From contig NZ_CP080647.1 in assembly GCF_019599145.1 (NCBI RefSeq), positions 3,410,001 through 3,474,000 on the forward strand: 64,000 bases of DNA, in the 5' to 3' direction. The position numbers and the translations under genes were made by a program. The notes under the pieces were generated by a model that saw only the letters and a program-made list of their open reading frames with translations, searched no databases and was not told where the DNA came from. The stretch is from Streptomyces akebiae. GTDB lineage: Bacteria > Actinomycetota > Actinomycetes > Streptomycetales > Streptomycetaceae. Shown piece by piece: positions 1 to 7,967 of the stretch. How positions within the stretch are numbered: position 1 is the stretch's first letter; every line of letters starts with the position of its first letter.

Positions 1-9
1 CGCCCACCT

Positions 10-63
10 CGCATGTCCCGCACATCCCGCATGTCCCGCATATCCCGTACGCCCCGCACGGCA
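10..63. repeat. Short tandem 9-mer array
   Basis: Six consecutive 9-base units resemble CGCATGTCC (CGCATGTCC, CGCACATCC, CGCATGTCC, CGCATATCC and two more diverged). They lie in the roughly 200-base leader before the first gene. Whether they are untranslated leader or the end of an upstream gene cannot be judged because the window starts here. No function is assigned. Confidence 0.5.
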
Positions 64-218
64 TGTACGCCCCGGACGCCCATACGACCCGTAGGACCCG
101 GGCCCCTCACCCCCCACCCGCCGAACGCCGTCCAGTCCGGCCGCCCCGGCGCCCGACCGCCCCACCACCCGACAGCCCCCCGCACCTCGCACCCTCATCC
201 CGCACGGAGGCACACACC

Positions 219-1574
219 ATGAACCCGACCACCAGCTCGACCAGCAGAAGGTTCCGCCGCACCGCCCGTACAGGGCTGGCCCTGGTCCTCCCCCTGGCGG
301 CGCTGGCCGCTTGCGGTGGGGGCGGTGGTGGCGACACCTCCGCCGAGGCCGGCAGCGGCGAGGGGACGATCAGCGTCTGGGCCCACCAGGGTCAGAAGAG
401 CGAGTCGGAGGCGTTGCAGAACGCGGTGAAGTCGTTCAACTCCTCGCAGGACAAGGTCAAGGTCGAACTGAAGCTGATACCGGAGACCGACTACACCAAG
501 ACGATCACCGCGACGGACGCCGGCGAACTGCCGGACGTCCTGGAGTTCGACGGCCCGACGATGGCGAACTTCGTCTACAACAAGAAGCTCGCCCCGATCG
601 ACGACCACGTCTCCGCCAAGACCCTCGACAACGCCACCGATGCCAGCAAGGCGCAGGGCGAGATCGACGGAAAGCACTACGGCCTGGGCATGTTCGACTC
701 CGGACTCGGCATGTACGGCAGCAAGAAGCTGCTGGACGCCGCCGGTGTGACGTACCCGAAGGGCCTGGACGACGCCTGGACCGCGAAGGAGTTCGACGCC
801 GCGCTCAAGGCGCTCAAGGCGAAGGACTCCGACGGCAAGGTCATCGACCTCCAGGAGGGCAACGGCTACGCCACCGAGTGGGGCACCTACGGATTCGCCC
901 CGATCGTCTGGTCGGCGGGCGGCTCCCTGCTCAGGGACGGCAAGGCGGAGGGCGCCCTCGACACCCCCGCAGTGGCATCGGCCATGAAGACCTTCCAGTC
1001 CTGGAAGGCCGCGACGGACGCCAACACCGACGGCAACGCCTTCGCCAAGGGCCGGGTCGCCCTGAGCTGGGTCGGGCACTGGATGTACCCCGCCTACAGC
1101 GAGGCACTCGGTGACGACCTGGTCGTGCTGCCGCTGCCCGACTTCGGCGACGGCCCGAAGACCGGCCAGGGCTCGTGGGCCTGGGGTGTCGGCGCGAACA
1201 GCAAGAACGCCAAGGCCGCGGGCACCTTCCTGGACTTCCTCCTCGACGACACCAACGTCGGCGCCATGACGAAGGCCAACGGCGCTCCGCCGGCCACGAA
1301 GTCCGCGCTCGCCGCGAGCCCCCTCTACCGGCAGGGCGGCCCGCTCCAGCTCTTCGCCGACCAGCTCGCCAAGCCCTGCGGCGACCGTGACATCAGCAAG
1401 TCGTGTGTCGCCGTCACCCGGCCGGTGACCGCCGGATACCCCGTGGTGACCGCGAAGTTCAGCGAGGCGGTGAGCTCGATCTACGGCGGCGCCGACCCGA
1501 AGGAGGCCCTGTCGAAGGCCGCTCGCGCCATCGACCGGGACTTCTCGGACAACGCCGGCTACGAGATCCCGTAG
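219..1574 (+). CDS. ABC sugar transporter substrate-binding lipoprotein
   Basis: This 451-residue extracellular solute-binding protein (family 1 type) would capture a sugar or oligosaccharide at the outer face of the membrane. An arginine-rich n-region (RRFRR near residue 10), a hydrophobic stretch and a lipobox L-A-A-C with Cys32 predict a lipoprotein; a glycine run follows the cysteine. The ATG at 219 is preceded by GGAGG and puts the signal peptide at the N-terminus, so the longer in-frame extension is rejected. Two permease genes follow on the same strand, giving a standard CUT1 importer. There is no ATPase gene nearby. The substrate cannot be told from the sequence. Confidence 0.93.
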   Translation: MNPTTSSTSRRFRRTARTGLALVLPLAALAACGGGGGGDTSAEAGSGEGTISVWAHQGQKSESEALQNAVKSFNSSQDKVKVELKLIPETDYTKTITATDAGELPDVLEFDGPTMANFVYNKKLAPIDDHVSAKTLDNATDASKAQGEIDGKHYGLGMFDSGLGMYGSKKLLDAAGVTYPKGLDDAWTAKEFDAALKALKAKDSDGKVIDLQEGNGYATEWGTYGFAPIVWSAGGSLLRDGKAEGALDTPAVASAMKTFQSWKAATDANTDGNAFAKGRVALSWVGHWMYPAYSEALGDDLVVLPLPDFGDGPKTGQGSWAWGVGANSKNAKAAGTFLDFLLDDTNVGAMTKANGAPPATKSALAASPLYRQGGPLQLFADQLAKPCGDRDISKSCVAVTRPVTAGYPVVTAKFSEAVSSIYGGADPKEALSKAARAIDRDFSDNAGYEIP

Positions 1575-1610
1575 CCACGCGCCCGGTCGGCCGCATCGCA
1601 CCCGTCGGGT

Positions 1611-1636
1611 CCGGTTGACGGCATCCGTTCAACCGG
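1611..1636 (+). other. Hairpin between binding-protein and permease genes
   Basis: CCGGTTGA (1611-1618) and TCAACCGG (1629-1636) form an 8-bp stem with a 10-base loop in the 182-base gap between the solute-binding protein and the first permease. No T-run follows, so partial termination or RNA 3'-end protection, which would raise the binding protein above the permeases, is inference only. Confidence 0.45.
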
Positions 1637-1756
1637 GCCCCCGGTGCGACCGCGCCCGTCGGACCAGTCGGACTCAACGCGTTCAGCCGAACCCATCGGC
1701 CGGGGCGGGCGCGCGCACGCCGTGTTCGCCCGCCCCTCCGGGAAGAGGACCCCTCC

Positions 1757-2743
1757 GTGAAAACCGTGGAACCCGCGCCCGCGGCGGCCCCAGGCCGACA
1801 GCAGGCCTCACGCCCCGGCGCACCGGCCCCGCGGCCGTCGCGCCGCAACCGCGAATGGCTGCACGGACTGCTCATGTCCGCCCCCGCCGTCGCCGGACTG
1901 ATCGCCTTCGTCGGCATCCCCTTCTGCTACGCCGTCGTGCTCTCCTTCTACAACGTGCGCCTCGGCTCCCCGCTGGAACCCACCTTCTTCGGTGTCGAAC
2001 AGTACCGACGGCTGTTCACCGACCCCGACCTCTCCGGCCCGTTCCTGCGGGCGCTGCTCAACAACCTGACCTTCGCCGTGGTCGTCGTCCCCCTCCAGAC
2101 CGGGCTCGCCCTGGGCCTGGCGATCCTGCTGAACCGCAAGCTGAAGGCGATCGGCGTCTTCCGGTCGGTGTTCTTCATGCCGGTCGTCTTCCCGATGGCC
2201 CTGGTCGCGGTGATCTGGCGGCTGATCCTCGCCCGCAGCGACCAGGGCATGCTCAACTCGGCGCTGGACGCGGTGAGCCTCGGCAACTGGGGCGCGTTCG
2301 ACTGGCTCGGCGACGGCCTGACCGCGATGGCCTCGATCATCGTCCTCTCCGTCTGGCAGGGCGTGGGTTTCCAGATGGTCATCCTGCTCGCCGGGCTCCA
2401 GCAGATCCCGGGCGAGCTGTACGAGGCCGCCCAGCTCGACCGGGCCTCGCCCTGGCAGCAGTTCCGGCATGTCACCCTGCCCGGCATCCGCTCCACCCTC
2501 GTCTTCGTCGTGATGCTCACCTCGGTGCTGTCCTTCCGCGTCTTCGACCAGGTGTACGTCCTGGTCAAGGGCGGCGGGCTCGACGAGGACGCGGCCCGCA
2601 CGGTGATGTACCAGGCCGTCACCACCGCCTTCGACCAGAACAACATCGGCCAGGCGTCCGCGATCACCGTCGTGTTCTTCCTGATCGTCGTCGCCCTGAC
2701 CCTGATCCAGCGCCGCGTCGTCCGGCCCGACAACGAGGACTGA
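1757..2743 (+). CDS. ABC sugar transporter permease (MalF type)
   Basis: A 328-residue membrane protein with a cytoplasmic Pro/Ala/Arg-rich N-terminus (about 35 residues) and six predicted transmembrane segments. The EAA loop is present (EAAQLDRASPW...TLPGI), the contact site for the ATPase subunit. A GTG start at 1757 follows the purine-rich GGAAGAGGA. It is the first of a permease pair, two bases from the next gene, so the two are translated from one message. It pairs with the upstream lipoprotein; the ATPase must come from another locus. Confidence 0.93.
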   Translation: MKTVEPAPAAAPGRQQASRPGAPAPRPSRRNREWLHGLLMSAPAVAGLIAFVGIPFCYAVVLSFYNVRLGSPLEPTFFGVEQYRRLFTDPDLSGPFLRALLNNLTFAVVVVPLQTGLALGLAILLNRKLKAIGVFRSVFFMPVVFPMALVAVIWRLILARSDQGMLNSALDAVSLGNWGAFDWLGDGLTAMASIIVLSVWQGVGFQMVILLAGLQQIPGELYEAAQLDRASPWQQFRHVTLPGIRSTLVFVVMLTSVLSFRVFDQVYVLVKGGGLDEDAARTVMYQAVTTAFDQNNIGQASAITVVFFLIVVALTLIQRRVVRPDNED

Positions 2744-2745
2744 GC

Positions 2746-3648
2746 ATGAGCACGACTACGAGCACGCACACGGGTGTGGGTGGGGGCGCGGGCGTGAGCA
2801 CGGGTGGCGGCCTCTCCCGTGGACCGCTGCGCCGCTTCCTCGACTACGCCGTCCTCTCCGTCCTGGCGTTCGTCTTCGCCCTGCCCGTCATCTACCTCCT
2901 CCTCGGCAGCCTCAAGCCGTCCGACGAGGTCCTGGACGGGCTGTCCGGATTCCTCCCCACCCATCTGTCCTTCGACAACTACTCCGCCGTCCTGGACAGC
3001 CTGAACTCCGACAGCACGGGCTACTTCTGGCAGTTCATGGGCGTCTCGCTGTTGCTGGCGTTCGTGGTGGTGACGGGCGGCCTCTTCATCAACTCGATGG
3101 CGGCGTACGGGCTCTCGCGGCTGAGGTGGCGGGGCCGGGAGGCCGTCTTCACCCTGGTCCTGCTGCTGATGCTGGTGCCGTTCGAATCGGTGGCCGTGCC
3201 GCTGTTCTACATGTTCAACGACCAGCGGAACACGCTCTTCATCCAGGCGCTCCCCTTCGTCGCCAACGCCTTCTCGGTCTACCAGTTCCACACGTTCTTC
3301 CGCTCGATCCCGCCGAGCATCGAGGAGGCGGCCCGGCTGGACGGCGCGGGCCCGTGGCGCACCTTCTTCGCGATCATCGTCCCGATGTCGAAGCCGGCCT
3401 TCGCCTCGGTAGCCATCCTGACCTTCCTCACCCAGTGGGGGTCGTTCCTGTGGCCGGTGCTGATGGTCTCGGACCCGTCGGTACGTCCGCTGCCGCTGGA
3501 GATGAGCGTCTTCCAGGGGCAGCAGCCCCCGGACTGGGGCCAGATCCTCGCCTTCGGCGTCCTCCTCGTCCTGCCGGTACTGATCGTCTTCGCCTTCTTC
3601 CAGCGGTGGTTCGTCCAGGGGGTGGCCAGCTCGGCGGTGAAGGGGTGA
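2746..3648 (+). CDS. ABC sugar transporter permease (MalG type)
   Basis: A 300-residue inner-membrane permease of the carbohydrate ABC family. The N-terminus is a Thr/Gly-rich cytoplasmic tail, followed by six hydrophobic segments and an EAA loop (EEAARLDGAGPW...IIVP) at about residue 195. The ATG lies two bases after the stop of the preceding permease. The C-terminus (FVQGVASSAVKG) is typical of MalG-type subunits. It forms the second half of the membrane channel. Confidence 0.93.
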   Translation: MSTTTSTHTGVGGGAGVSTGGGLSRGPLRRFLDYAVLSVLAFVFALPVIYLLLGSLKPSDEVLDGLSGFLPTHLSFDNYSAVLDSLNSDSTGYFWQFMGVSLLLAFVVVTGGLFINSMAAYGLSRLRWRGREAVFTLVLLLMLVPFESVAVPLFYMFNDQRNTLFIQALPFVANAFSVYQFHTFFRSIPPSIEEAARLDGAGPWRTFFAIIVPMSKPAFASVAILTFLTQWGSFLWPVLMVSDPSVRPLPLEMSVFQGQQPPDWGQILAFGVLLVLPVLIVFAFFQRWFVQGVASSAVKG

Positions 3649-3735
3649 CGCACCACGCCCGCTCCGGGGGGGGGCGGCCGTACGCCGAAGCGCTGTGCGT
3701 GGCCCGTTGTCAGTGGCCGGTGCGATGCTGTGGGC

Positions 3736-4161
3736 ATGAACCGGGACGATCTGGTGCGGCTGCGGCGGGCGCGGGACCGCATGGACCGCGAGTACGCCGA
3801 GCCGCTGGAGGTGACCGCGCTCGCCCGCACCGCGCTGATGTCCCCCGGACACTTCCACCGCAGCTTCCGCGCGGCCTTCGGCGAGACGCCGTACGGCTAT
3901 CTCATGACCCGCCGGATAGAGCGCGCCAAGGCGTTGCTCCGCCGCGGCGACCTCACGGTGACCGAGGTGTGCCTGGCCGTGGGCTGTACGTCACTGGGCT
4001 CCTTCAGCTCCCGCTTCACCGAACTGGTCGGCGAGACACCGAGCGCGTACCGGGCCCGCTCGCACGAGGAGGGCGCGGCCATCCCCGCGTGTGTGGCGAA
4101 GCGCCTGACCCGGCCGACCCGACACCGCATACGCACGGCGGAACCCGGCGAGGCGTCCTAG
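3736..4161 (+). CDS. Stand-alone AraC-type HTH regulator
   Basis: At 141 residues this is essentially only the AraC/XylS DNA-binding domain: two helix-turn-helix units, with the first-half consensus SPGHFHRSFRAAFGETPYGY and the second half ending ETPSAYRAR. There is no ligand-binding domain, so any effector sensing must occur elsewhere. The basic tail after residue 110 is unstructured. It ends nine bases before a VOC-family gene, an arrangement common in actinobacteria that suggests joint expression. The start at 3736 is six bases after GATGCT, so the transcript may be leaderless. Confidence 0.88.
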   Translation: MNRDDLVRLRRARDRMDREYAEPLEVTALARTALMSPGHFHRSFRAAFGETPYGYLMTRRIERAKALLRRGDLTVTEVCLAVGCTSLGSFSSRFTELVGETPSAYRARSHEEGAAIPACVAKRLTRPTRHRIRTAEPGEAS

Positions 4162-4170
4162 CGTGAGGAC

Positions 4171-4626
4171 ATGGCTACGAACGATCCGCACGCCGCGCAC
4201 GGGCTCCCGGCCCCGGATGTGAAGCTCGCCCAGTGCTTCCTCGCCGTCGACGACCATGACAAGGCACTCGCCTTCTACCGTGACGTGCTCGGCATGGAGG
4301 TCCGCGGCGACGTGGGCTTCGAGGGCATGCGCTGGGTCACCGTGGGCTCCCCGCTCCAACCGGACGTCGAGATCGTCCTGGAGCCGCCGGCCGCCGACCC
4401 CGACATCTCCCCCGCCGACCGCGAGACCATCGCCGCCCTCCTCGCCAAGGGCGTGCTGCGCGGTGTCAACTTCACCACCGCCGACTGCGACGCCCTGTAC
4501 AGCCGTGTCGAAGCCTCCGGTGCCGACGTCCTCCAGGCCCCCACGGACCAGCCGTACGGCGTCCGCGACTGCGCGTTCCGCGACCCGGCGGGCAACATGC
4601 TGCGCTTCATGCAGCGCCGGGACTGA
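4171..4626 (+). CDS. VOC-family (glyoxalase/bleomycin-resistance fold) protein
   Basis: A 151-residue single vicinal-oxygen-chelate protein. The N-terminal motif (DDHDKALAFYRDVLGMEVR) and the C-terminal DCAFRDPAGNMLRFMQ are diagnostic of the fold. Metal-ligand positions are plausible, but the substrate is unknown; the family includes lactoylglutathione-lyase-like enzymes, dioxygenases and drug-binding proteins. It starts nine bases after the AraC-type gene, whose stop codon overlaps a TAGCGT -10-like box, so it may also have its own leaderless promoter. Confidence 0.88.
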   Translation: MATNDPHAAHGLPAPDVKLAQCFLAVDDHDKALAFYRDVLGMEVRGDVGFEGMRWVTVGSPLQPDVEIVLEPPAADPDISPADRETIAALLAKGVLRGVNFTTADCDALYSRVEASGADVLQAPTDQPYGVRDCAFRDPAGNMLRFMQRRD

Positions 4627-4805
4627 CCGCCCGAGCGCGGCGGCAGCGGCCCGGCCCGGCGGAAAACGGCGTTGCGTGGAACGGGGCGGCAAGGGACCGT
4701 ACGAGTCGTTCAGCCGTGGGGCTGGACCGTACGACAGGGAGCGGCGCTGTGGGTGGAGTGGGCGGTAACGGCAGTGGCGGCGGGGACGGCGGCTCGGTGG
4801 GCGGG

Positions 4806-5561
4806 ATGAGCGAGGCCGGTGGGCCGATTCGGTGGACGTACGCGTTCGTCGACCGGCCGGCGGCGCGGTTCGAGCGGGCCTGTGCCTTCTGGACGGCGGT
4901 CACGGCGACGCGGCTGTCCGCACCGCGAGGTGATCGGGGCGAGTTCGTCACGCTGCTGCCCGAGAACGGCGACGCGTGCGTGAAGGCGCAGGGGGTCGAG
5001 TCGGGCGACGGCGGCGCGCACCTGGACTTCGCGGTCGAGGACGTTCACGCGCTCGTCGACCGGGCGGTCCGGCTCGGCGCCGAGGTGGTCGCCCCGCACG
5101 ACGACTGGGCGGTGCTCGGCTCACCCGCCGGGCAGCTCTTCTGCGTGGTGCCATGGAGCGGAGAGGCCAAGCGGCCGCCGGTGGTGGACGGAAGCCGACT
5201 GGACCAGGTGTGCCTCGACGTGACGCCGGCCGCCTTCGAAGACGAGGTCACGTTCTGGGCGGCCCTGACGGGGTGGGACTCCCGTCCGGGTTCCCGCCCG
5301 GAGTTCCATGTGCTGCGCCCGCCGACCGGCCTCCCCCTCCGCATCCTCCTCCAGCGCCTCGACGCCCCCCGCCCCACCTCGGCTCACCTCGACTTCGCCT
5401 GCACCGACATCGACACCACCCGGGGTCGCCACGAATCCCTCGGCGCGACGTGCGTGTCCCACCATCCCCACTGGACCGTGATGCGCGACCCGGCAGGGGG
5501 CACGTACTGCCTGACGGGCCGCGCCCCGGAGACAGGCGGACTGCCTCCGACGGCCAGATGA
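4806..5561 (+). CDS. Two-domain VOC-family protein
   Basis: A 251-residue protein with two tandem VOC half-repeats: residues about 10-120, ending DPAGQLFC-like, and about 125-245, ending VMRDPAGGTYCLTGR. Duplicated VOC units usually form one complete active-site pair in a single chain. The ATG at 4806 opens the first conserved strand (WTYAFVDRPAARF); an earlier in-frame start would add a Gly-rich segment with no homology signal. The 179 bases between it and the preceding VOC gene contain no recognised element. Function is unknown. Confidence 0.8.
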   Translation: MSEAGGPIRWTYAFVDRPAARFERACAFWTAVTATRLSAPRGDRGEFVTLLPENGDACVKAQGVESGDGGAHLDFAVEDVHALVDRAVRLGAEVVAPHDDWAVLGSPAGQLFCVVPWSGEAKRPPVVDGSRLDQVCLDVTPAAFEDEVTFWAALTGWDSRPGSRPEFHVLRPPTGLPLRILLQRLDAPRPTSAHLDFACTDIDTTRGRHESLGATCVSHHPHWTVMRDPAGGTYCLTGRAPETGGLPPTAR

Positions 5562-5594
5562 GGTCGGACCCTGGGGACCACGGGCCCCGTCGGC

Positions 5595-6008
5595 TCAGAT
5601 GTCCTCCGCGCCTTCCAGCACCGGGCGGATGACCACGGGATACTCCGTGAGCCCCTCGGGGCCGGGGCACTGGGCGACGCGGGCCGCGATCTCCGTGACC
5701 CGGTCCAGGTCGGCGCAGTCCAGGAGCCAGTAGCCGGCGAGCAGTTCAGCGGTCTCCGGGTACGGACCGTCCGTGATCACCGGTTTGCCGTCGACGTCCG
5801 CCGTGACGAACCGGGTGCGCGCCGGCTCGGCCAGCCCCTGCCCGTCGAGCATCTCCCCGGTCTCGGTGAGGTCGTCGTTGATCGCGCTCATATAGGCGTA
5901 CATGGCGCGCAACTCATCCTGTGTCCAGGCCGGAGAGTGCTCGGAGGCCTTCCCCCGCATGCCCTCGTAGTCCGCCTGCGTGCCCAGGACCATCATCAGG
6001 AACTTCAT
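5595..6008 (-). CDS. YCII/DGPF-domain protein
   Basis: A 137-residue protein of the YCII-related family: MKFLMMVLG at the start, a central DGPYPETAELLAGYWLLDC motif containing the DGP signature, and a C-terminal strand with YPVVIRPV. Members are small dimeric alpha/beta proteins, often encoded beside ECF sigma factors, and are mostly of unknown function. AAGGAG lies seven bases before the ATG. It is convergent with the upstream VOC gene, 33 bases apart. Confidence 0.9.
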   Translation of the reverse strand: MKFLMMVLGTQADYEGMRGKASEHSPAWTQDELRAMYAYMSAINDDLTETGEMLDGQGLAEPARTRFVTADVDGKPVITDGPYPETAELLAGYWLLDCADLDRVTEIAARVAQCPGPEGLTEYPVVIRPVLEGAEDI

Positions 6009-6079
6009 GAGTCCGCTCCTTCGTCCGCCGCCGGCCGGTCGCAGCCAGGGGCCGAAGCCGGGGGCCGAGCCCAGCCAGG

Positions 6080-6439
6080 TCAGGCCTTCTCCTCGGTCCT
6101 CGCCTCGGCCGGAGCCGACTCCGTCACCTCGGTCGACTCAGCCTCCGCCTCGGCTTCGCCGGGGTGCGTCTCATGACCGGCGAGACCGGCATGGACGGCA
6201 CCACCACCGTGACCGCCATGCACACCATGGCTCCCGTGCGTCCGCCGGGCGACCGCGCGGGGCTTCTCCGCGGCGGCCTCCGCGGCCGCGACGGCCTCGT
6301 CGACGTACGCCGCACACTCGTGATTCCTGCACGGACCCGGACCCCACACGGGTACCCACGCGCCCAGCGTCTTGTGTCGCCGTACGACCGTGGCCACAGG
6401 CTGTCCGCAGACCGGGCAGACACGCTCGTCGATGCCCAT
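6080..6439 (-). CDS. Small zinc-ribbon-like hypothetical protein
   Basis: A 119-residue protein. The N-terminal CPVCGQP and a later CRNHEC supply four cysteines spaced like a treble-clef or zinc-ribbon knuckle. After about residue 55 it is low-complexity: Ala/Glu-rich, then His/Gly-rich (HGSHGVHGGHGGG), then acidic. The His-rich tail could bind metal. A GAGGAC ribosome site precedes the ATG. No function is recognised. Confidence 0.65.
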   Translation of the reverse strand: MGIDERVCPVCGQPVATVVRRHKTLGAWVPVWGPGPCRNHECAAYVDEAVAAAEAAAEKPRAVARRTHGSHGVHGGHGGGAVHAGLAGHETHPGEAEAEAESTEVTESAPAEARTEEKA

Positions 6440-6515
6440 GTCCTCAGGGTAGGGCCGACGGGGTCGGTGCGCTCCCCGTCGTACACCGACAATCCGCGCC
6501 CCTCGGCGTCGGCGC

Positions 6516-7100
6516 TCAGCGCTTCCTGCTGTACTTCCGCACGACCACCCCGTTGTCGAAGCCGCGCACCTCGTCGAGCGTGAACTCGGAGAGGGCGAAT
6601 CCGGAGCCGAACATCGGCATGCCGGAACCCTGCACGACCGGGTACGTCTTGATGATCAGCTCGTCGATCTCGTCGATCAGCTCTCCCGCGACCACCGAGC
6701 CGCCGCAGAGGTAGATGCCGAGACCGCCGTCCTCCGCCTTGAGCTCGCGGACCTTGCCGATCAGGTCGTCCGAGATGATCTCGACGTGCGGGTCGGGCGA
6801 CTCCTTCAGCGTGCGCGAGGCGACGTACTCGCGCAGATGGGCGAAGGGGCTGGTGACGCCCTCCTTCAGCGCGATGTCGTAGCTGGCACGGCCCTGGATG
6901 ATCGTGTCGTAGTCCTTGTTGGGCAGACCGTCGGTGCCGATGAGCCGACGGACGCTGCTCGGGTTGGTGTCCGGGTGCTCCGCGCGGAGGTACTCGGCGA
7001 ACTCACCCACCACGTAGGGATACATGTACGACGCGTCACCGTCCGGGTCCCCGATGAACCCGTCGATCGAACACGCGATGAGGTACGTCAGCTTGCGCAA
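6516..7100 (-). CDS. Dihydrofolate-reductase/RibD C-terminal family protein
   Basis: A 194-residue NADPH-dependent reductase fold. The N-terminal KLTYLIACSIDGFIGDPDGD and the C-terminal GGSVVAGELIDEIDELIIKTYPVVQGSGMPMFG match the RibD_C/DHFR-like family, whose members are distinct from housekeeping FolA. A TTG start at 7100 is preferred: GGGAAAGAGA lies just upstream and the conserved fold begins at once. The longer frame to 7178 would run into the divergent operator. It is divergent from a TetR gene, which probably represses it. Confidence 0.82.
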   Translation of the reverse strand: MRKLTYLIACSIDGFIGDPDGDASYMYPYVVGEFAEYLRAEHPDTNPSSVRRLIGTDGLPNKDYDTIIQGRASYDIALKEGVTSPFAHLREYVASRTLKESPDPHVEIISDDLIGKVRELKAEDGGLGIYLCGGSVVAGELIDEIDELIIKTYPVVQGSGMPMFGSGFALSEFTLDEVRGFDNGVVVRKYSRKR

Positions 7101-7170
7101 ACCGGTCTCTTTCCCTCGTCCGACAGGCTTTGGCGTCAGAGCCGGCGGCAGTCGTCCGACACCGCGGCTC

Positions 7171-7210
7171 GCAACCACGTCAGTTATAGTACTTCACCTG
7201 TAGTGGTTGC
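7171..7210. promoter_or_regulatory. Inverted-repeat operator between reductase and TetR genes
   Basis: GCAACCAC (7171-7178) and GTGGTTGC (7203-7210) are a perfect 8-bp inverted repeat, 24 bases apart, in the divergent intergenic region. The AT-richer centre (TTATAGTACTTC) is suited to promoter elements. A tandem GGAATTC pair (7215-7227) follows. The site is well placed for the TetR protein to repress both its own gene and the reductase. This is inferred from position only. Confidence 0.5.
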
Positions 7211-7245
7211 AAGGGAATTCGGAATTCAGCACGAAGGAGCCCCGG

Positions 7246-7830
7246 ATGGTCAGGAACCCCGAGCGCAGAGTCGCTCTGCTGGACGCGGCGGTGGCGGTGC
7301 TGGCACGGGAGGGGGCACGCGGTCTGACGTTCCGCGCGGTGGACACCGAGGCCTCGGTACCGGTGGGCACCGCGTCGAACTACTTCGCCGACCGCGACGC
7401 CCTGCTCCACCAGATCGACGCGCGGCTGAAGGAACGCCTGGCCCCCGACCCGGCCGTGGTCGAGGAGCTGCTCGCCTCGCCGAAGGACCGGACCCTGGTC
7501 GTGGCCTTCATGCGTGATCTGCTGGCCCGCGTCACCGGGGACCGCACCGGCTACCTCGCCCACCTCGAACTACGCCTCGAAGCCACCCGCCGCCCTGCCT
7601 TGTACGCCTCGTACACCGAGTCGGTGCGCGGCGAGCTGGACTTCGGCATGCGGTTCCACCGTGAGGCGGGCCTCCCCGGCGGCGACGAGACCGTCATGGT
7701 GCTCTACTTGGCCATGCAGGGCCTCCTGCTCGAACACCTGACCTTGCCGGACGTCCTCGACGACGCCCTTCCCGGGGTCACCGCCCCCGAGGGCCTGATG
7801 GAACGCGTCGTGAAGACGATCGTCCCGTAG
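7246..7830 (+). CDS. TetR/AcrR-family regulator
   Basis: A 194-residue repressor. The helix-turn-helix occupies about residues 8-55 (ALLDAAVAVLAREGARGLTF...VPVGTASNYFADRDALL), followed by a helical ligand-binding domain. The start at 7246 is supported by GAAGGAG eight bases upstream. It is divergently arranged with the RibD-type reductase across an inverted repeat, so that gene and its own promoter are the likely targets. The effector is unknown. Confidence 0.9.
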   Translation: MVRNPERRVALLDAAVAVLAREGARGLTFRAVDTEASVPVGTASNYFADRDALLHQIDARLKERLAPDPAVVEELLASPKDRTLVVAFMRDLLARVTGDRTGYLAHLELRLEATRRPALYASYTESVRGELDFGMRFHREAGLPGGDETVMVLYLAMQGLLLEHLTLPDVLDDALPGVTAPEGLMERVVKTIVP

Positions 7831-7842
7831 GAGCGAAGAACC

Positions 7843-7881
7843 GGCGGGCCCCGCACACCGTGGGGATGTGCGGGACCCGCC
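7843..7881. terminator. Bidirectional hairpin terminator
   Basis: Fifteen-base arms (7843-7857 and 7867-7881) pair with one mismatch around a 9-base loop. The hairpin sits between the convergent TetR and polyprenyl synthase genes and ends 86 bases from the latter's stop. There is no clear T-run, which is usual in Streptomyces. Confidence 0.7.
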
Positions 7882-7967
7882 GACCACCCGAAGGCGCCGG
7901 TACCGCGCGGGGTCAGGTCCGCACGGCACCACACCTCCGGAGCATCGACCGCCTCCGGCGGCCCGTC

